Assembly: GCF_040459645.1 (NCBI RefSeq)
Contig: NZ_JARVHQ010000001.1
Coordinates: 3,472,001-3,536,000, forward strand
Source: Bacillus cereus group sp. RP43
GTDB taxonomy: Bacteria > Bacillota > Bacilli > Bacillales > Bacillaceae_G
DNA: 64,000 bases
Direction of reading: 5' to 3'
Program-made: the position numbers and the translations under genes
Notes under the pieces: model-generated
What the model saw: only the letters and a program-made list of their open reading frames with translations
Databases searched by the model: none
Told to the model about the DNA's origin: nothing
Part shown: positions 53,369-62,526 of the stretch, piece by piece
Layout: the number at the start of each line of letters is the position of its first letter
How positions within the stretch are numbered: position 1 is the stretch's first letter

Positions 53369-55035
53369 GCTACCCCTTTTCGTTTTTGCTCCATATGTTG
53401 CAGAAGTAATAAGCACATTGTTGTAAGTCCAACAGAAACAACGGCCATCGCCATTCCTATAGATACTTCCCCCTGTTCAAATTGAGCAAAAATAAACGTT
53501 GCTGACGTTTCTACTGATGGAGGTAGTACGAGAAGCGACGCTACTAACTCTCTTATCGAAATCGTAAATGTCATCGCCCATCCAGCAAGAATTCCTGGAA
53601 TAATAAGAGGCAATATTATTTTTCTAAAAATATAAATATAATTCCCAGAAAAAACGCTTCCCGCCTGTATAAGAGAATCATCAATTTGTCCGAGCGAAGC
53701 TTTTACATACTGTACCGTATACGGTAGAAAAAGAACAACATACGTTACGATAACCATGACAGGTGTATTGTAAATTGACATAGGCATATATGGTGAATTC
53801 CAAAATAAAATAAGCCCTACAACCATCACTATTCCTGGTACCATATTCGGTAACATGCCGCACATATCAAGCCATTTTTCAGATGACTTTTTCCCCTTTC
53901 GAATCATAAGTGCCAAAAATACGCCAATAATTACAGCAACAATCGCTGTTACGAGTGAAAAAAGAAAACTGTTCCATAAAGCTTCTAATCCCGGAGAACC
54001 AATTGTAAATAATGCTTCATAATGGCTTATTGTAAAGTTATTTAAATGTAAGCCACCGCCTCTTAATTTCGACAAAGAAGCTATCAGTATAGAAAAGTAT
54101 GGAATGCCAATTGCGACTATTAGTAAACCAATTACATAAATCCATGCTATAAAACGTGTAACTATAGACAAAGTATACCTTTTAGATTTCACACCTTTTC
54201 CACTAACCATGGCATATGAATACTTTCGATTCAATACATTTTGCATATACCAAATAAGCATACACGCACTTAGTAATAAAGAAGATAATGCTGTTGCACT
54301 ACTAAAATCAATTGGCCAACTCGAAATAAATTTATGGATTTCTGATGTTAGCACATGAAATCCTATTCTACGTCCGAATGTAGCTGGTGTTCCAAATTCT
54401 GCAATCGTCTTTACGAAAATGAGTAAAGCTCCCATTACATAACTTGATACCAATAACGGCAATATTATTTTTCTTAAACGGTAGAGGAAGCTTCCGCCAT
54501 GAACTGCTGCAGCTTCTTCTTTACTACTTCCAATTTGAAGTAACGTGTTTTTCAACATGAAATAAAGAAATGGAAATAAATGCAGACTCATAATTAAAAC
54601 CATACCGCCTAAACTAAAAAACGATGATGAAATCGACTTTAAAGCCGGAAAGAATTGTTCAAAATAGCCGTTAGGTTGCATGAACAAAATCCATCCCATC
54701 GATCCGATATAGGGCGGGGTCATAAATGGTATCATAAAAACAATATCTAACTTACTATACTTTCCTACATCTGTTTTGCTCATAATGAACGCCAATGGAA
54801 ATGCAAATATTGTAGCTCCTATTACAACGAGTACACCTAGAAGCATCGAATTTAGAAAAATCCCTGCAAATCCACCACTCTGCATGACTTCAAAAGGCTT
54901 TAAAAAATTCCAACTGCTATTTTCATATACACTAGAAAATAAAATGAGAAAAAGCGGAATGACGATTAACATCGCCACAAGTAACAACGCTACTGTCATT
55001 CCAACTTGTCTTACTGATACGAATCGATTTACCAT
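53365..55035 (-). CDS. ABC importer permease, fused duplicate (PhnV/FbpB-like)
   Basis: 556 residues: two concatenated permease domains, each with six spans and an EAA loop (EEAAAVHGGSFLYRLRKIILPL; AGSVFSGNYIYIFRKIILPLIIP). Ferric-iron, thiamine and 2-aminoethylphosphonate importers have this fused form. The substrate cannot be read from the permease. Starts 12 bases after the binding-protein gene. Confidence 0.85.
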   Translation of the reverse strand: MVNRFVSVRQVGMTVALLLVAMLIVIPLFLILFSSVYENSSWNFLKPFEVMQSGGFAGIFLNSMLLGVLVVIGATIFAFPLAFIMSKTDVGKYSKLDIVFMIPFMTPPYIGSMGWILFMQPNGYFEQFFPALKSISSSFFSLGGMVLIMSLHLFPFLYFMLKNTLLQIGSSKEEAAAVHGGSFLYRLRKIILPLLVSSYVMGALLIFVKTIAEFGTPATFGRRIGFHVLTSEIHKFISSWPIDFSSATALSSLLLSACMLIWYMQNVLNRKYSYAMVSGKGVKSKRYTLSIVTRFIAWIYVIGLLIVAIGIPYFSILIASLSKLRGGGLHLNNFTISHYEALFTIGSPGLEALWNSFLFSLVTAIVAVIIGVFLALMIRKGKKSSEKWLDMCGMLPNMVPGIVMVVGLILFWNSPYMPMSIYNTPVMVIVTYVVLFLPYTVQYVKASLGQIDDSLIQAGSVFSGNYIYIFRKIILPLIIPGILAGWAMTFTISIRELVASLLVLPPSVETSATFIFAQFEQGEVSIGMAMAVVSVGLTTMCLLLLQHMEQKRKGVA

Positions 55036-55047
55036 GTAATCACCATC

Positions 55048-56073
55048 TTATTGAAATACTTTCTTAAATTGTTTTGCTATTTCATCTTGTTCTTTCTCAA
55101 CTGTTTTCCAATCAATATTTAATACTGGAATCTCTTCTACATTCGGTCTATTTTCAGCTTTTATATCTTTTCTACCTGGCAACAAATACGCTTTAGAAAC
55201 TTGTTTTTGCACATCATCTGATAATAAATAATCAATAAACTCTTTTGCACCTTCTACATTTTTACTATCCTTCATAATGCCTGCTGCACGTGGACTAATG
55301 ACTGTTCCGCTTTTTGGATATACGATATCAACCGGTTCACCCTTTGCTTTTGCACTGTACGTCATATAGTCAACACCCGCAATTACCATATCTTTCGCAC
55401 CTGTTACAACTGGGTCTAATGCTTCTTGGTTTGCCCCAGCTACTGTAACTTCATTTTTCTTAAGCTGTTCAAATAAATTCCATCCATCTTGTCCATTTTT
55501 TTTCACATATCCTGTTACAAAGTCTAAAGCTGAACCTGAAAGTGCTGGATCGGGAAGATTCACTTTCCCTTTCCATTCTTCTTTCGTTATATCGCTCCAA
55601 TCTTCAGGTGCTGTCTTCACATTTTTTGTGTTATACACAATTCCTAATGCTGAAGCACTATATCCAAAATAATGTCCTTTATCATCCGACCATTCAGAAC
55701 GAAGCTTATCAGCTTGTTTTGCTTCTTTATAAGCTAACGTTTTCCCATCTTTTTTTAATCCTTCCATCGCTGGTAAAGAAGCGAGTACGACAACGTCAAC
55801 GACTGGATTTTTCTTTTCAGCCTCCATTCTTGCTAAAATCTTACCTGTTGTTCCTTGAAACATTTCTACTTTTATCCCTGTTTTCTTTTCAAAGTCCTTT
55901 TGAATTTTTTCTGCTAATCCTTTTGGTCCTGCACTATATACAACAATTTTCTTTTCATTAGCGTTTTTATTTTTTGCATCTGCACTGCCTGTCTTTGAGC
56001 TACAACCTGTTACTACAGCAGAAAATAGTAAAGTACATACAAATAAAGACTTAAGCGAACTGAATTTCTTCAT
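55048..56073 (-). CDS. ABC importer substrate-binding lipoprotein (phosphonate/Fe3+ type)
   Basis: 341 residues. Lipoprotein signal (SLFVCTLLFSAVVTGC, lipobox VTGC), then a cluster-H/D type binding protein: KIVVYSAGPKGLAEKIQKDFEKKTGIKVEMFQGTTGKILARMEAEKKNPVVDVVV. This fits PhnS/FbpA-type (2-aminoethylphosphonate or ferric) receptors. The tyrosine pair typical of Fe3+ binding proteins is not clear, so an organophosphonate is plausible. Overlaps the ATPase gene by 23 bases. Confidence 0.82.
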   Translation of the reverse strand: MKKFSSLKSLFVCTLLFSAVVTGCSSKTGSADAKNKNANEKKIVVYSAGPKGLAEKIQKDFEKKTGIKVEMFQGTTGKILARMEAEKKNPVVDVVVLASLPAMEGLKKDGKTLAYKEAKQADKLRSEWSDDKGHYFGYSASALGIVYNTKNVKTAPEDWSDITKEEWKGKVNLPDPALSGSALDFVTGYVKKNGQDGWNLFEQLKKNEVTVAGANQEALDPVVTGAKDMVIAGVDYMTYSAKAKGEPVDIVYPKSGTVISPRAAGIMKDSKNVEGAKEFIDYLLSDDVQKQVSKAYLLPGRKDIKAENRPNVEEIPVLNIDWKTVEKEQDEIAKQFKKVFQ

Positions 56074-57043
56074 ACGATTCTCCCCCTATATGATGAATAC
56101 ATTTTTTTGGTACATATAACGATACTGGTTTCCCGATGCTTAGCTTACTATTGTGATAAGCTGTCCATACACCGAGTGTCCCCATGTTTACTTTCACTTC
56201 ATAACGTTCTCCTACATATGTAACGTGCTGAACTTCACCGGTATACATTTCGCACAAGTCATTTTTTGTCCAGCTCACATGCTCTGGACGAATCATTTTT
56301 TTCCCCTCTACAAGCCAATTTGCCTTACCAACAAATTTGGCAACAAATTCATGAGACGGTTTCACATAAATATCTTCTGGTGTTCCTTTTTGTAATACTT
56401 CTCCTTGTTTCATGACAATAATTTGGTCTGACATTGACATGGCTTCTGTTTGATCGTGCGTTACATACAATGCCGTTAAACCAATGGAATGAACGATGTC
56501 CATAAGCTCTATTCGCATTTCTTCTCTCAAAATTGCATCGAGTGCACTTAGCGGTTCATCGAACAAAATAAAATGAGGTTTCGTTACAATTGCTCTAGCA
56601 AATGCGACACGTTGCTGCTGTCCACCTGAGAGTTCATGCGGATATCTTTTCTCCATACCTTGCAAACGAACTCGCTTTATCGCATCTTCTACCTTTTCTC
56701 TTAATTGATTTGTTTGCTTTGTAGCCCTTAACCCAAATGCAACATTTTCAAAAACAGTCATATGCGGCCATAAAGCAAAATCTTGAAATACCATACCGAT
56801 ATTCCGTTCATGAGGAGATGTTTTTATCTTTTTAGCAGAAGAATACATGCACTTATCTCCAAAATATATTTCACCTTTATCCGGTTCTTCAAGCCCTGCA
56901 ATCATTCTAAGTAAAGTCGTTTTCCCGCATCCTGAAGGTCCTAAAAGTGTGGTGAATTCCCCTTTTTTCATTACAATCTGTAACGGCTTTAACGCCTGCG
57001 TTTTTCCAAATGCCTTTTCTAATCCATGAATTTTAATATCCAT
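56051..57043 (-). CDS. ABC importer ATP-binding protein (PotA/FbpC-like)
   Basis: 330 residues. Walker A GPSGCGKTT (35-43), signature LSGGQQQRVAFARAI, Walker B ILFDEPLSALD, switch VTHDQTEA, and a C-terminal OB/TOBE domain (~240-320). First gene of the operon, divergent from the LysR gene. Provides energy for the fused permease. Confidence 0.9.
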   Translation of the reverse strand: MDIKIHGLEKAFGKTQALKPLQIVMKKGEFTTLLGPSGCGKTTLLRMIAGLEEPDKGEIYFGDKCMYSSAKKIKTSPHERNIGMVFQDFALWPHMTVFENVAFGLRATKQTNQLREKVEDAIKRVRLQGMEKRYPHELSGGQQQRVAFARAIVTKPHFILFDEPLSALDAILREEMRIELMDIVHSIGLTALYVTHDQTEAMSMSDQIIVMKQGEVLQKGTPEDIYVKPSHEFVAKFVGKANWLVEGKKMIRPEHVSWTKNDLCEMYTGEVQHVTYVGERYEVKVNMGTLGVWTAYHNSKLSIGKPVSLYVPKKCIHHIGGESYEEIQFA

Positions 57044-57204
57044 CGTTTCACCTCTCTCCCCTCATTATTAACCTGCTTTCATTCTATCTGGAAGATTTAT
57101 ACTGAATGTTAATGTACTGTAAAGATTAAATTAAAAAATCTCTAATAAACTATTTATTTCTATAGATTTTTTCTATAGTTAGAAGAAAAAGGGGCCAACT
57201 TATA

Positions 57205-58098
57205 ATGAATCTCTTAAAATTAGAAATTGTAGTGCTTATTAAGAAATACAAAAAGCTTACTATCGTTGCAGAAAAACTTGGCGTTAAACAACCTACTATT
57301 ACGTTTCATATAAAAAGCTTAGAAGAGGAACTTGGTGTGCCTTTATTTGAATTACGTTCTGGAAGGTATTTCTTAACAGAAGCTGGTGAGGCGTTGCATC
57401 ATTATGCTTGTAAAATAGATGCACTTATGAAAGAAGCTAGGCGGGTCACACAAGAGTTTAAAGATTTTAATAAAGGCGCTATAACAATTGGTGCTAGTTA
57501 TGTACCAGCGACTTATCTTTTACCAGAAGTTGTTCACCAATTTCAATGCGAATTTCCAAATATAAAAATAACACTCATAGTAAAAACAGCTCCTGAAATT
57601 CGAACGATGCTACAAAATCATGAAATTGATCTCGGGGTAATTTCTGCGGCACCGTTTGACGAACCACTTCTAAAACAAATGAATGTAATGCCTGATACAC
57701 TTGTTCTTGCCTTTTCCAAAGAACATCATCTTTCTAAAAGAACAAATGTATCATTACAAGATATCGAAAAAGAACGTATATTATTGCATCGTAACCCATC
57801 TACAACGAGAGATTTACTTACACAATGGACGTTAGCACATAACATCTTCTTTCAATCAGAAATTGAACTAGATTCATTAGAAACGATGAAACAAATTTTA
57901 AAATATGGTAATGGCGTCGCTTTTATTTCTAAACTTGCTATTGAACAAGAAATACAGCGAAATGAGCTATGCTATATACCGATCCCCGATTTTGAATTTC
58001 AGCGTAATATTTACACCATTCATCATGAGGACAGATGGAATTCTAAAATCATTTCTTTTTTACTACATAGCATTACTTCTTTTGCAGCAAAAAATTAA
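57205..58098 (+). CDS. LysR-family transcriptional regulator
   Basis: 297 residues. N-terminal winged helix (KLTIVAEKLGVKQPTITFHIKSLEEELGVPLFELRSGRYFLTEAGE) and periplasmic-binding-like effector domain (~90-290). Divergent from the importer operon (161-base gap) and therefore its likely activator; the effector may be the imported compound. GGGGCC precedes ATG. Confidence 0.9.
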   Translation: MNLLKLEIVVLIKKYKKLTIVAEKLGVKQPTITFHIKSLEEELGVPLFELRSGRYFLTEAGEALHHYACKIDALMKEARRVTQEFKDFNKGAITIGASYVPATYLLPEVVHQFQCEFPNIKITLIVKTAPEIRTMLQNHEIDLGVISAAPFDEPLLKQMNVMPDTLVLAFSKEHHLSKRTNVSLQDIEKERILLHRNPSTTRDLLTQWTLAHNIFFQSEIELDSLETMKQILKYGNGVAFISKLAIEQEIQRNELCYIPIPDFEFQRNIYTIHHEDRWNSKIISFLLHSITSFAAKN

Positions 58099-58127
58099 AA
58101 GGCTGTCGTTATACACGACAGCCTTTT
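58097..58127. terminator. Bidirectional terminator
   Basis: 13-bp stem AAAAGGCTGTCGT / ACGACAGCCTTTT with a five-base loop, between convergent LysR and lipoprotein genes. Confidence 0.9.
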
Positions 58128-58138
58128 ACACTATAACT

Positions 58139-58663
58139 CTATTTATTTTTCTTTTCCTCAATTTTTGCTTGTGCCTCTTCAGCCTTATCTAATGCTTCTG
58201 AAACTTTTTTCTCTTTTTCTTTCACTTCATCTATACTATCGACAGCTTTAATAAGTTTATCGATTCCTTCTTCTTCTACCTTTCTACGCTTTGCCACTCT
58301 TTCATTTACTTTCTCTTCCACATCTTTTGCTTTTTGAAGCATATTCTCTGCATTTGATGTCACAGCTTTTTCAAGTGCATCGTCTTTTTTCTTTTGTAAC
58401 ACTTCATTTGCAATATCTTTCGTTTCTGCATACTTGCCGTCTTTTAATGCTGTCGCACCTTGATCTAGTAACTGAGCGACTTCTTTATATGCCTTCGCTT
58501 CATTTCCTGATTTTTCTTTTTCCGCTTTTTCAAACCACATAATCGCATCACTATATTTTTCATTTTTCAATGATTGCATACCTGTTTCAATATATGTGTC
58601 GTAATTACTACATCCAGTCATTACGACTAACAGAAAAAGCATAACAAAACTTAATTTTTTCAT
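58139..58663 (-). CDS. TPR-like helical lipoprotein
   Basis: 174 residues: lipoprotein signal MKKLSFVMLFLLVVMTGC, tetratricopeptide-like repeats (YIETGMQSLKNEKYSDAIMWFEKAEK, LLDQGATALKDGKYAETKDIANEVLQ), then a Lys/Glu-rich coiled coil (~110-174). Start at 58663 behind AAGGAG. Probably a surface-exposed scaffold; function unknown. Confidence 0.78.
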   Translation of the reverse strand: MKKLSFVMLFLLVVMTGCSNYDTYIETGMQSLKNEKYSDAIMWFEKAEKEKSGNEAKAYKEVAQLLDQGATALKDGKYAETKDIANEVLQKKKDDALEKAVTSNAENMLQKAKDVEEKVNERVAKRRKVEEEGIDKLIKAVDSIDEVKEKEKKVSEALDKAEEAQAKIEEKKNK

Positions 58664-58772
58664 GATGTTTTCTCCTTTTCTTTGCCTGCTCACTTTACTG
58701 TAACATACATGAAAAAGAGTTTCAAAAACTAAAATACTAATTCGGTCATTTTTATTCCGTTAAAATTTTCCT

Positions 58773-60041
58773 TTAAGCTGAAACATTCACTTTTCTTTTC
58801 GCCATATGCTGCTTTACTCCAACTAATACAACTAACAATAATCCTCCGCCTATTGTCATCATAACAATGCTAGTAGGTAACATATCTAATAATAATCCAT
58901 ATACAATCATACCGAGCGGTGCGATTGCAGTAGCAATTGTTTCAAGTAGGCCGAACACACGCCCTAAATAGCTCGGATCTGTCGTCTTTTGCATATGTAC
59001 TTGCATCGGAATATTTACAATCATAATTGATATACCAGTTAACATCATAAAAGCAATATAGTAAATAAAACTTGCTACTTTCGGAATGGTAACTAACAAC
59101 GGGAAGACTGTACATAAACTCAAACCCGCAAATAAAAACAGTCCACTATAAATAGAACGAAACAGATTATTCACTTCTTTACGCACTGATAAAGCAATCG
59201 CACCCATTAACATCCCGACTGCTAACATTCCCTCTACAGTACCGAGTTGCTTTGAAGATAAATGCAATGTTTGGACGATAATGTATGGAAGTGCAACGGT
59301 TAGCCCACACGCAAAAAAGTTTACCCACAGTGCTATTTTCATTAAACCATATATTTCATGCTGTCGTTTTACATATGAAAAACCTTCTTTTATACTCGTC
59401 AAGAAATGCTCTTTACTCTCAGCCACTTCTTTTTTATATAAATCAAATACGATAAATAATTGCAAAATAACTGCTAAAAAGAACGTAATGCTATTTAACA
59501 GAAAGAACGACTGAATTGAAAAGAAACCAAATACAACTCCGCCAATAATCGGTCCTAAAATATTTGATAAAGAAGATGCCGTTTGATTTAAAGCACTCGC
59601 TTTTTGAATACGCCCTTCATCTACTAAATTAGGAATAGACGAAGTTAATGCTACAGAATAAAAACTTGCACAAATTGATAATAATGCCGCTGAAACATAA
59701 ATAAACAGAAGTGATGGCCCAAATATAGTAGCAAGAATAAACATAATAAGCATCGTTAAGCTACTTAATAAATCCGTGCCAATGACAAGCCATTTTCGAT
59801 TAACACGGTCTGCTACAGCACCTGCAATTGGGCCACAAATCATCCTTGGAAGTGATCCACAAACGAGCGTAGTTGCAAACCCCATCCCTGACCCTGTTGT
59901 CTTTAATACGTATAACCCCATTGCGAACGTATAAATACCCGCTCCTAGCAAAGACGTCATCTTTCCAATCATCATTAAAATAATATTTCTCGTTGCAATC
60001 TTCATTTTTGAATCATTTGGAACTATACTTACATCCCCCAT
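58773..60041 (-). CDS. MFS transporter (MFS_3, macrolide-efflux-like)
   Basis: 422 residues, 12 spans. GPIAGAVADRVNRKWLVIGTDLLSSLTMLIMF carries the A-like motif between spans 2 and 3; NQTASSLSNILGPIIGGVVFGFFS follows. MFS_3 members export drugs or siderophores. Divergent from the XRE-TPR gene with two shared operators, so it is the regulator's probable target. Start behind GGGGAGAGTGTC. Confidence 0.88.
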   Translation of the reverse strand: MGDVSIVPNDSKMKIATRNIILMMIGKMTSLLGAGIYTFAMGLYVLKTTGSGMGFATTLVCGSLPRMICGPIAGAVADRVNRKWLVIGTDLLSSLTMLIMFILATIFGPSLLFIYVSAALLSICASFYSVALTSSIPNLVDEGRIQKASALNQTASSLSNILGPIIGGVVFGFFSIQSFFLLNSITFFLAVILQLFIVFDLYKKEVAESKEHFLTSIKEGFSYVKRQHEIYGLMKIALWVNFFACGLTVALPYIIVQTLHLSSKQLGTVEGMLAVGMLMGAIALSVRKEVNNLFRSIYSGLFLFAGLSLCTVFPLLVTIPKVASFIYYIAFMMLTGISIMIVNIPMQVHMQKTTDPSYLGRVFGLLETIATAIAPLGMIVYGLLLDMLPTSIVMMTIGGGLLLVVLVGVKQHMAKRKVNVSA

Positions 60042-60060
60042 TATGACACTCTCCCCTTAA

Positions 60061-60081
60061 AAGTTAAATTGTGTTAAACTT
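60061..60081. promoter_or_regulatory. Operator 1 of the XRE-TPR/MFS pair
   Basis: 21-base imperfect palindrome with outer arms AAGTTAAA...TTAAACTT (core TTGTG). It sits directly downstream of the MFS -10. Confidence 0.6.
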
Positions 60082-60111
60082 ATTATATAATCAACTTTCC
60101 AATTTTTACAA
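60082..60111 (-). promoter_or_regulatory. Promoter of the MFS gene
   Basis: Minus-strand -35 TTGTAA (60111-60106), 18-base spacer, -10 TATAAT (60087-60082), between the two operators. Confidence 0.6.
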
Positions 60112-60117
60112 CAAAAA

Positions 60118-60138
60118 AAGTTTAATTGTATTTAACTT
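60118..60138. promoter_or_regulatory. Operator 2 of the XRE-TPR/MFS pair
   Basis: Outer arms AAGTTTAA...TTTAACTT, same length and core (TTGTA) as operator 1, upstream of the regulator ribosome site (AAAGGAGC). Confidence 0.6.
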
Positions 60139-60160
60139 TTTATTATAAAGGAGCAATTAT

Positions 60161-61375
60161 ATGGCTACTCTCGGCGAAAAAATTAAAACATTACGAAAAG
60201 AAAAAAAGCTTACGCAAACCGAACTAGCAGGTTCGGAACTGACAAAAAGTATGCTTAGTCAAATTGAAAATGGAAAAGCTACACCTTCTATGAAAACATT
60301 ACAATATATCGCTAATAAACTTGGATGTGAAACGAGTTTTTTACTAGAAGAAGATGATGCAGAAATCGTAGAACTTATTCAAAAAATGGAGCAACTTATA
60401 AAAGCTAATAAATGTGATAAGGTGTATGAAACTTTACTTCCTATCGTTCAAAAGGAACTCCCTCTCACTTTAAATACTGCCCGATTATATAAACAATTTA
60501 TTACTGGAGCAGCTATAATGAAAGATTGCAACATTGAATCTTTCGTTGAAAAAGCAACTTCTATTTTTGAAAAATATACTTTATACAGAGACAGTACTGA
60601 AACAAAATTAACATTCTCTTATACGTTATTCTCACGTAAAAAGTATGAGGAATGTTTGCAACTTATTGCTCGTATTCGAGATGATTATGAAGCGAACCAT
60701 TTAGAAATGGATCTTATTATACATATCAGATTGTGCTTAAAAGAAGCCATTATTTTACTCGCATGTGGCAACTATGAGGAATGTGAAAAAATCATATTAG
60801 AAGCATTAGCATTTTCAAAAAAACATCAAGTGTATTATAAAACAGATGAATTTTATCGCATATTATCTTATCAAAAAGTCATGACGGCTGATAAAGAACA
60901 GTATTTACATTACATTAAGAAATCTGAGCAATTCGCCATTTTTACTGAAGACACTTTATCCGTTGCGATCGTAGATATATTAAAAGCGTATTACTACAAC
61001 ACGATTACTAAAGAATATACAATTGCATTAGAACATGTAGAACAATTTCGAGAAAAACTAAAAGACGAACCGATTTTCCAAGAGGATGGATTGTATTACC
61101 TCGAAACCGGAAAAGCTTTGTACGGATTAAAAAAATACGAGGAAGCTCTGAAAGCTTTTCAACATGCTAAAATACCAGATTATATGATGCATCCACTTGA
61201 TCAAGCATGGCTTACAACGGCAGGTGCATATCGTGCCCTTTGTTATGTAAAACTTAACGATAAGCAAAGAGCTCTTGAAGAAGCAACAAAAGCAGCTCAA
61301 AAGATACAACCTTATCCTGATTCCATCTTCTCTTCATTTATTAAAGAAACATTACAAATAATACAAAAACTTTAA
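60161..61375 (+). CDS. XRE-family regulator with TPR domain (RNPP-like)
   Basis: 404 residues: HTH_3 (residues ~8-62, TLRKEKKLTQTELAGSELTKSMLSQIENGKATPSMKTL) and about 330 residues of tandem helical repeats (for example ALYGLKKYEEALKAFQHAKI). The layout is that of RNPP peptide-sensing regulators such as PlcR/NprR, and of the TPR-type repressors. No pheromone precursor gene was found next to it, so a small-molecule ligand is equally possible. Probable repressor of the divergent MFS gene. Confidence 0.85.
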   Translation: MATLGEKIKTLRKEKKLTQTELAGSELTKSMLSQIENGKATPSMKTLQYIANKLGCETSFLLEEDDAEIVELIQKMEQLIKANKCDKVYETLLPIVQKELPLTLNTARLYKQFITGAAIMKDCNIESFVEKATSIFEKYTLYRDSTETKLTFSYTLFSRKKYEECLQLIARIRDDYEANHLEMDLIIHIRLCLKEAIILLACGNYEECEKIILEALAFSKKHQVYYKTDEFYRILSYQKVMTADKEQYLHYIKKSEQFAIFTEDTLSVAIVDILKAYYYNTITKEYTIALEHVEQFREKLKDEPIFQEDGLYYLETGKALYGLKKYEEALKAFQHAKIPDYMMHPLDQAWLTTAGAYRALCYVKLNDKQRALEEATKAAQKIQPYPDSIFSSFIKETLQIIQKL

Positions 61376-61441
61376 GAATGTCTCGAAATGGTATATTATT
61401 CCTCTTTTTTAGCAAAGATAATAATGATGGGAGGAATATAA

Positions 61442-61621
61442 ATGAATATACAACGTGCAAAAGAGCTTTCTGTGTCATCAGAACTTGCTAATGTCAGTTT
61501 TCAGGGCATGCCTGTTACGATTCAACACGTCGACGAAAGCAACGAAACCGCCCGCATATATGAAGTGAAAAATCCAGGACGCGAATTAACAGTTCCAGTT
61601 AATAGCTTAGAGGAAATATAA
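61442..61621 (+). CDS. sspH: Small acid-soluble spore protein H
   Basis: 59 residues starting MNIQRAKELSVSSELANVSF and containing IQHVDESNETARIYEVKNPG, matching B. subtilis SspH closely. Minor spore-core protein made in the forespore, expected under sigma-G. Ribosome site GGGAGGAATATAA. Direct evidence that the organism sporulates. A GAATG at 61376-61380 could be part of a sigma-G -35, but no good -10 was found. Confidence 0.92.
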   Translation: MNIQRAKELSVSSELANVSFQGMPVTIQHVDESNETARIYEVKNPGRELTVPVNSLEEI

Positions 61622-61660
61622 AAAATGCCACTTCTTTTTTTGGGAAGTGGCATTTTCTTT
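61622..61660. terminator. Bidirectional terminator
   Basis: AAAATGCCACTTC / GAAGTGGCATTTT stem between convergent sspH and sortase genes. Confidence 0.85.
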
Positions 61661-61677
61661 TATTATATATTTCATCA

Positions 61678-62505
61678 CTAGTTTTTCCTTTTTAGTAAAC
61701 CGTACAGCCCAATACAAATTACAATTAGACCTACTATGCCAAAAGCCAGTTTCTCAAATAAATCTCTTGTTTCATGACTCCTAACTTCTACTATACTTTT
61801 GTTTTGTCGTTCAATTTCATTTTGGTCTGTTTCTACTCGCTCTCCATATACTAACAATCGATATTTACTAGATGTATATGGTTCACATGTAAGTAATGTA
61901 ACTCTATCTTCTCCTTTTATTACACTCAATTTATCAACTTGATTTGGATCAATTATCTCACGCCCAATTACTTTATAAACAAGTTGCTTCCCTAGTACAC
62001 TGACATAGAATGTGTCGCCATCAGCTAATCGATCCAGGTGGCGAAACATCGTTGCGCCGTGATATCCACGATGTCCTGCTAATACAGCGTGCGTATCTTG
62101 TCCACCGATTGGTAAAGAAGTCCCTGCAATTTGTCCGATCCCTTTACTCAAGTTATCTTGACTTTCTCCTACGTATAATGGTAATTCTTCATCTATTTTC
62201 GGAATTGTAATTGTACCAAATACTTCATCTTTATTTATAAAATCTAACTGTTCGTTATTTACTTTTATATCATGAACAAATGGATCATTCATTTTAAAAG
62301 TAGTTCTACCTAATAAGCTATTATATGCTTCCATCCTACGAAATTTCTCATTAACATCTTCTACTTTTAAATTATCAACCATTTTTTCATAACGTATTAC
62401 TCTTGTTTTATATACATAATTGTTTATATAATTAGCAACCGTTGGGTATATAAATAATGAAAACCCTACGAGGAACAATAATAAACTTATAAATCCCCTT
62501 CTCAC
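61678..62505 (-). CDS. Class C sortase (second)
   Basis: 275 residues. N-terminal span (~3-25), catalytic histidine in AGHRGYHGATMFRHLDRL, cysteine in the TLLTCEPY (TLxTC) motif, and arginine in SSKYRLLVYGER; C-terminal span (LAFGIVGLIVICIGLYGLL). The C-terminal span marks class C, pilus-polymerising sortases. A lid-like stretch NDPFVHDIKV precedes the core (DPF resembles the lid DPW/DPF). GTG at 62505 is preferred (GGTGAG in front); TTG at 62520 lacks a ribosome site. 21 bases after the first sortase gene. Confidence 0.88.
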   Translation of the reverse strand: MRRGFISLLLFLVGFSLFIYPTVANYINNYVYKTRVIRYEKMVDNLKVEDVNEKFRRMEAYNSLLGRTTFKMNDPFVHDIKVNNEQLDFINKDEVFGTITIPKIDEELPLYVGESQDNLSKGIGQIAGTSLPIGGQDTHAVLAGHRGYHGATMFRHLDRLADGDTFYVSVLGKQLVYKVIGREIIDPNQVDKLSVIKGEDRVTLLTCEPYTSSKYRLLVYGERVETDQNEIERQNKSIVEVRSHETRDLFEKLAFGIVGLIVICIGLYGLLKRKN

Positions 62506-62526
62506 ACACTCACCACTCAATACATA

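Noticed and set aside
54776..55961. Plus-strand ORFs opposite the importer permease and receptor genes
   Set aside because: Antisense shadows; no start signals and the minus-strand proteins are unmistakable.
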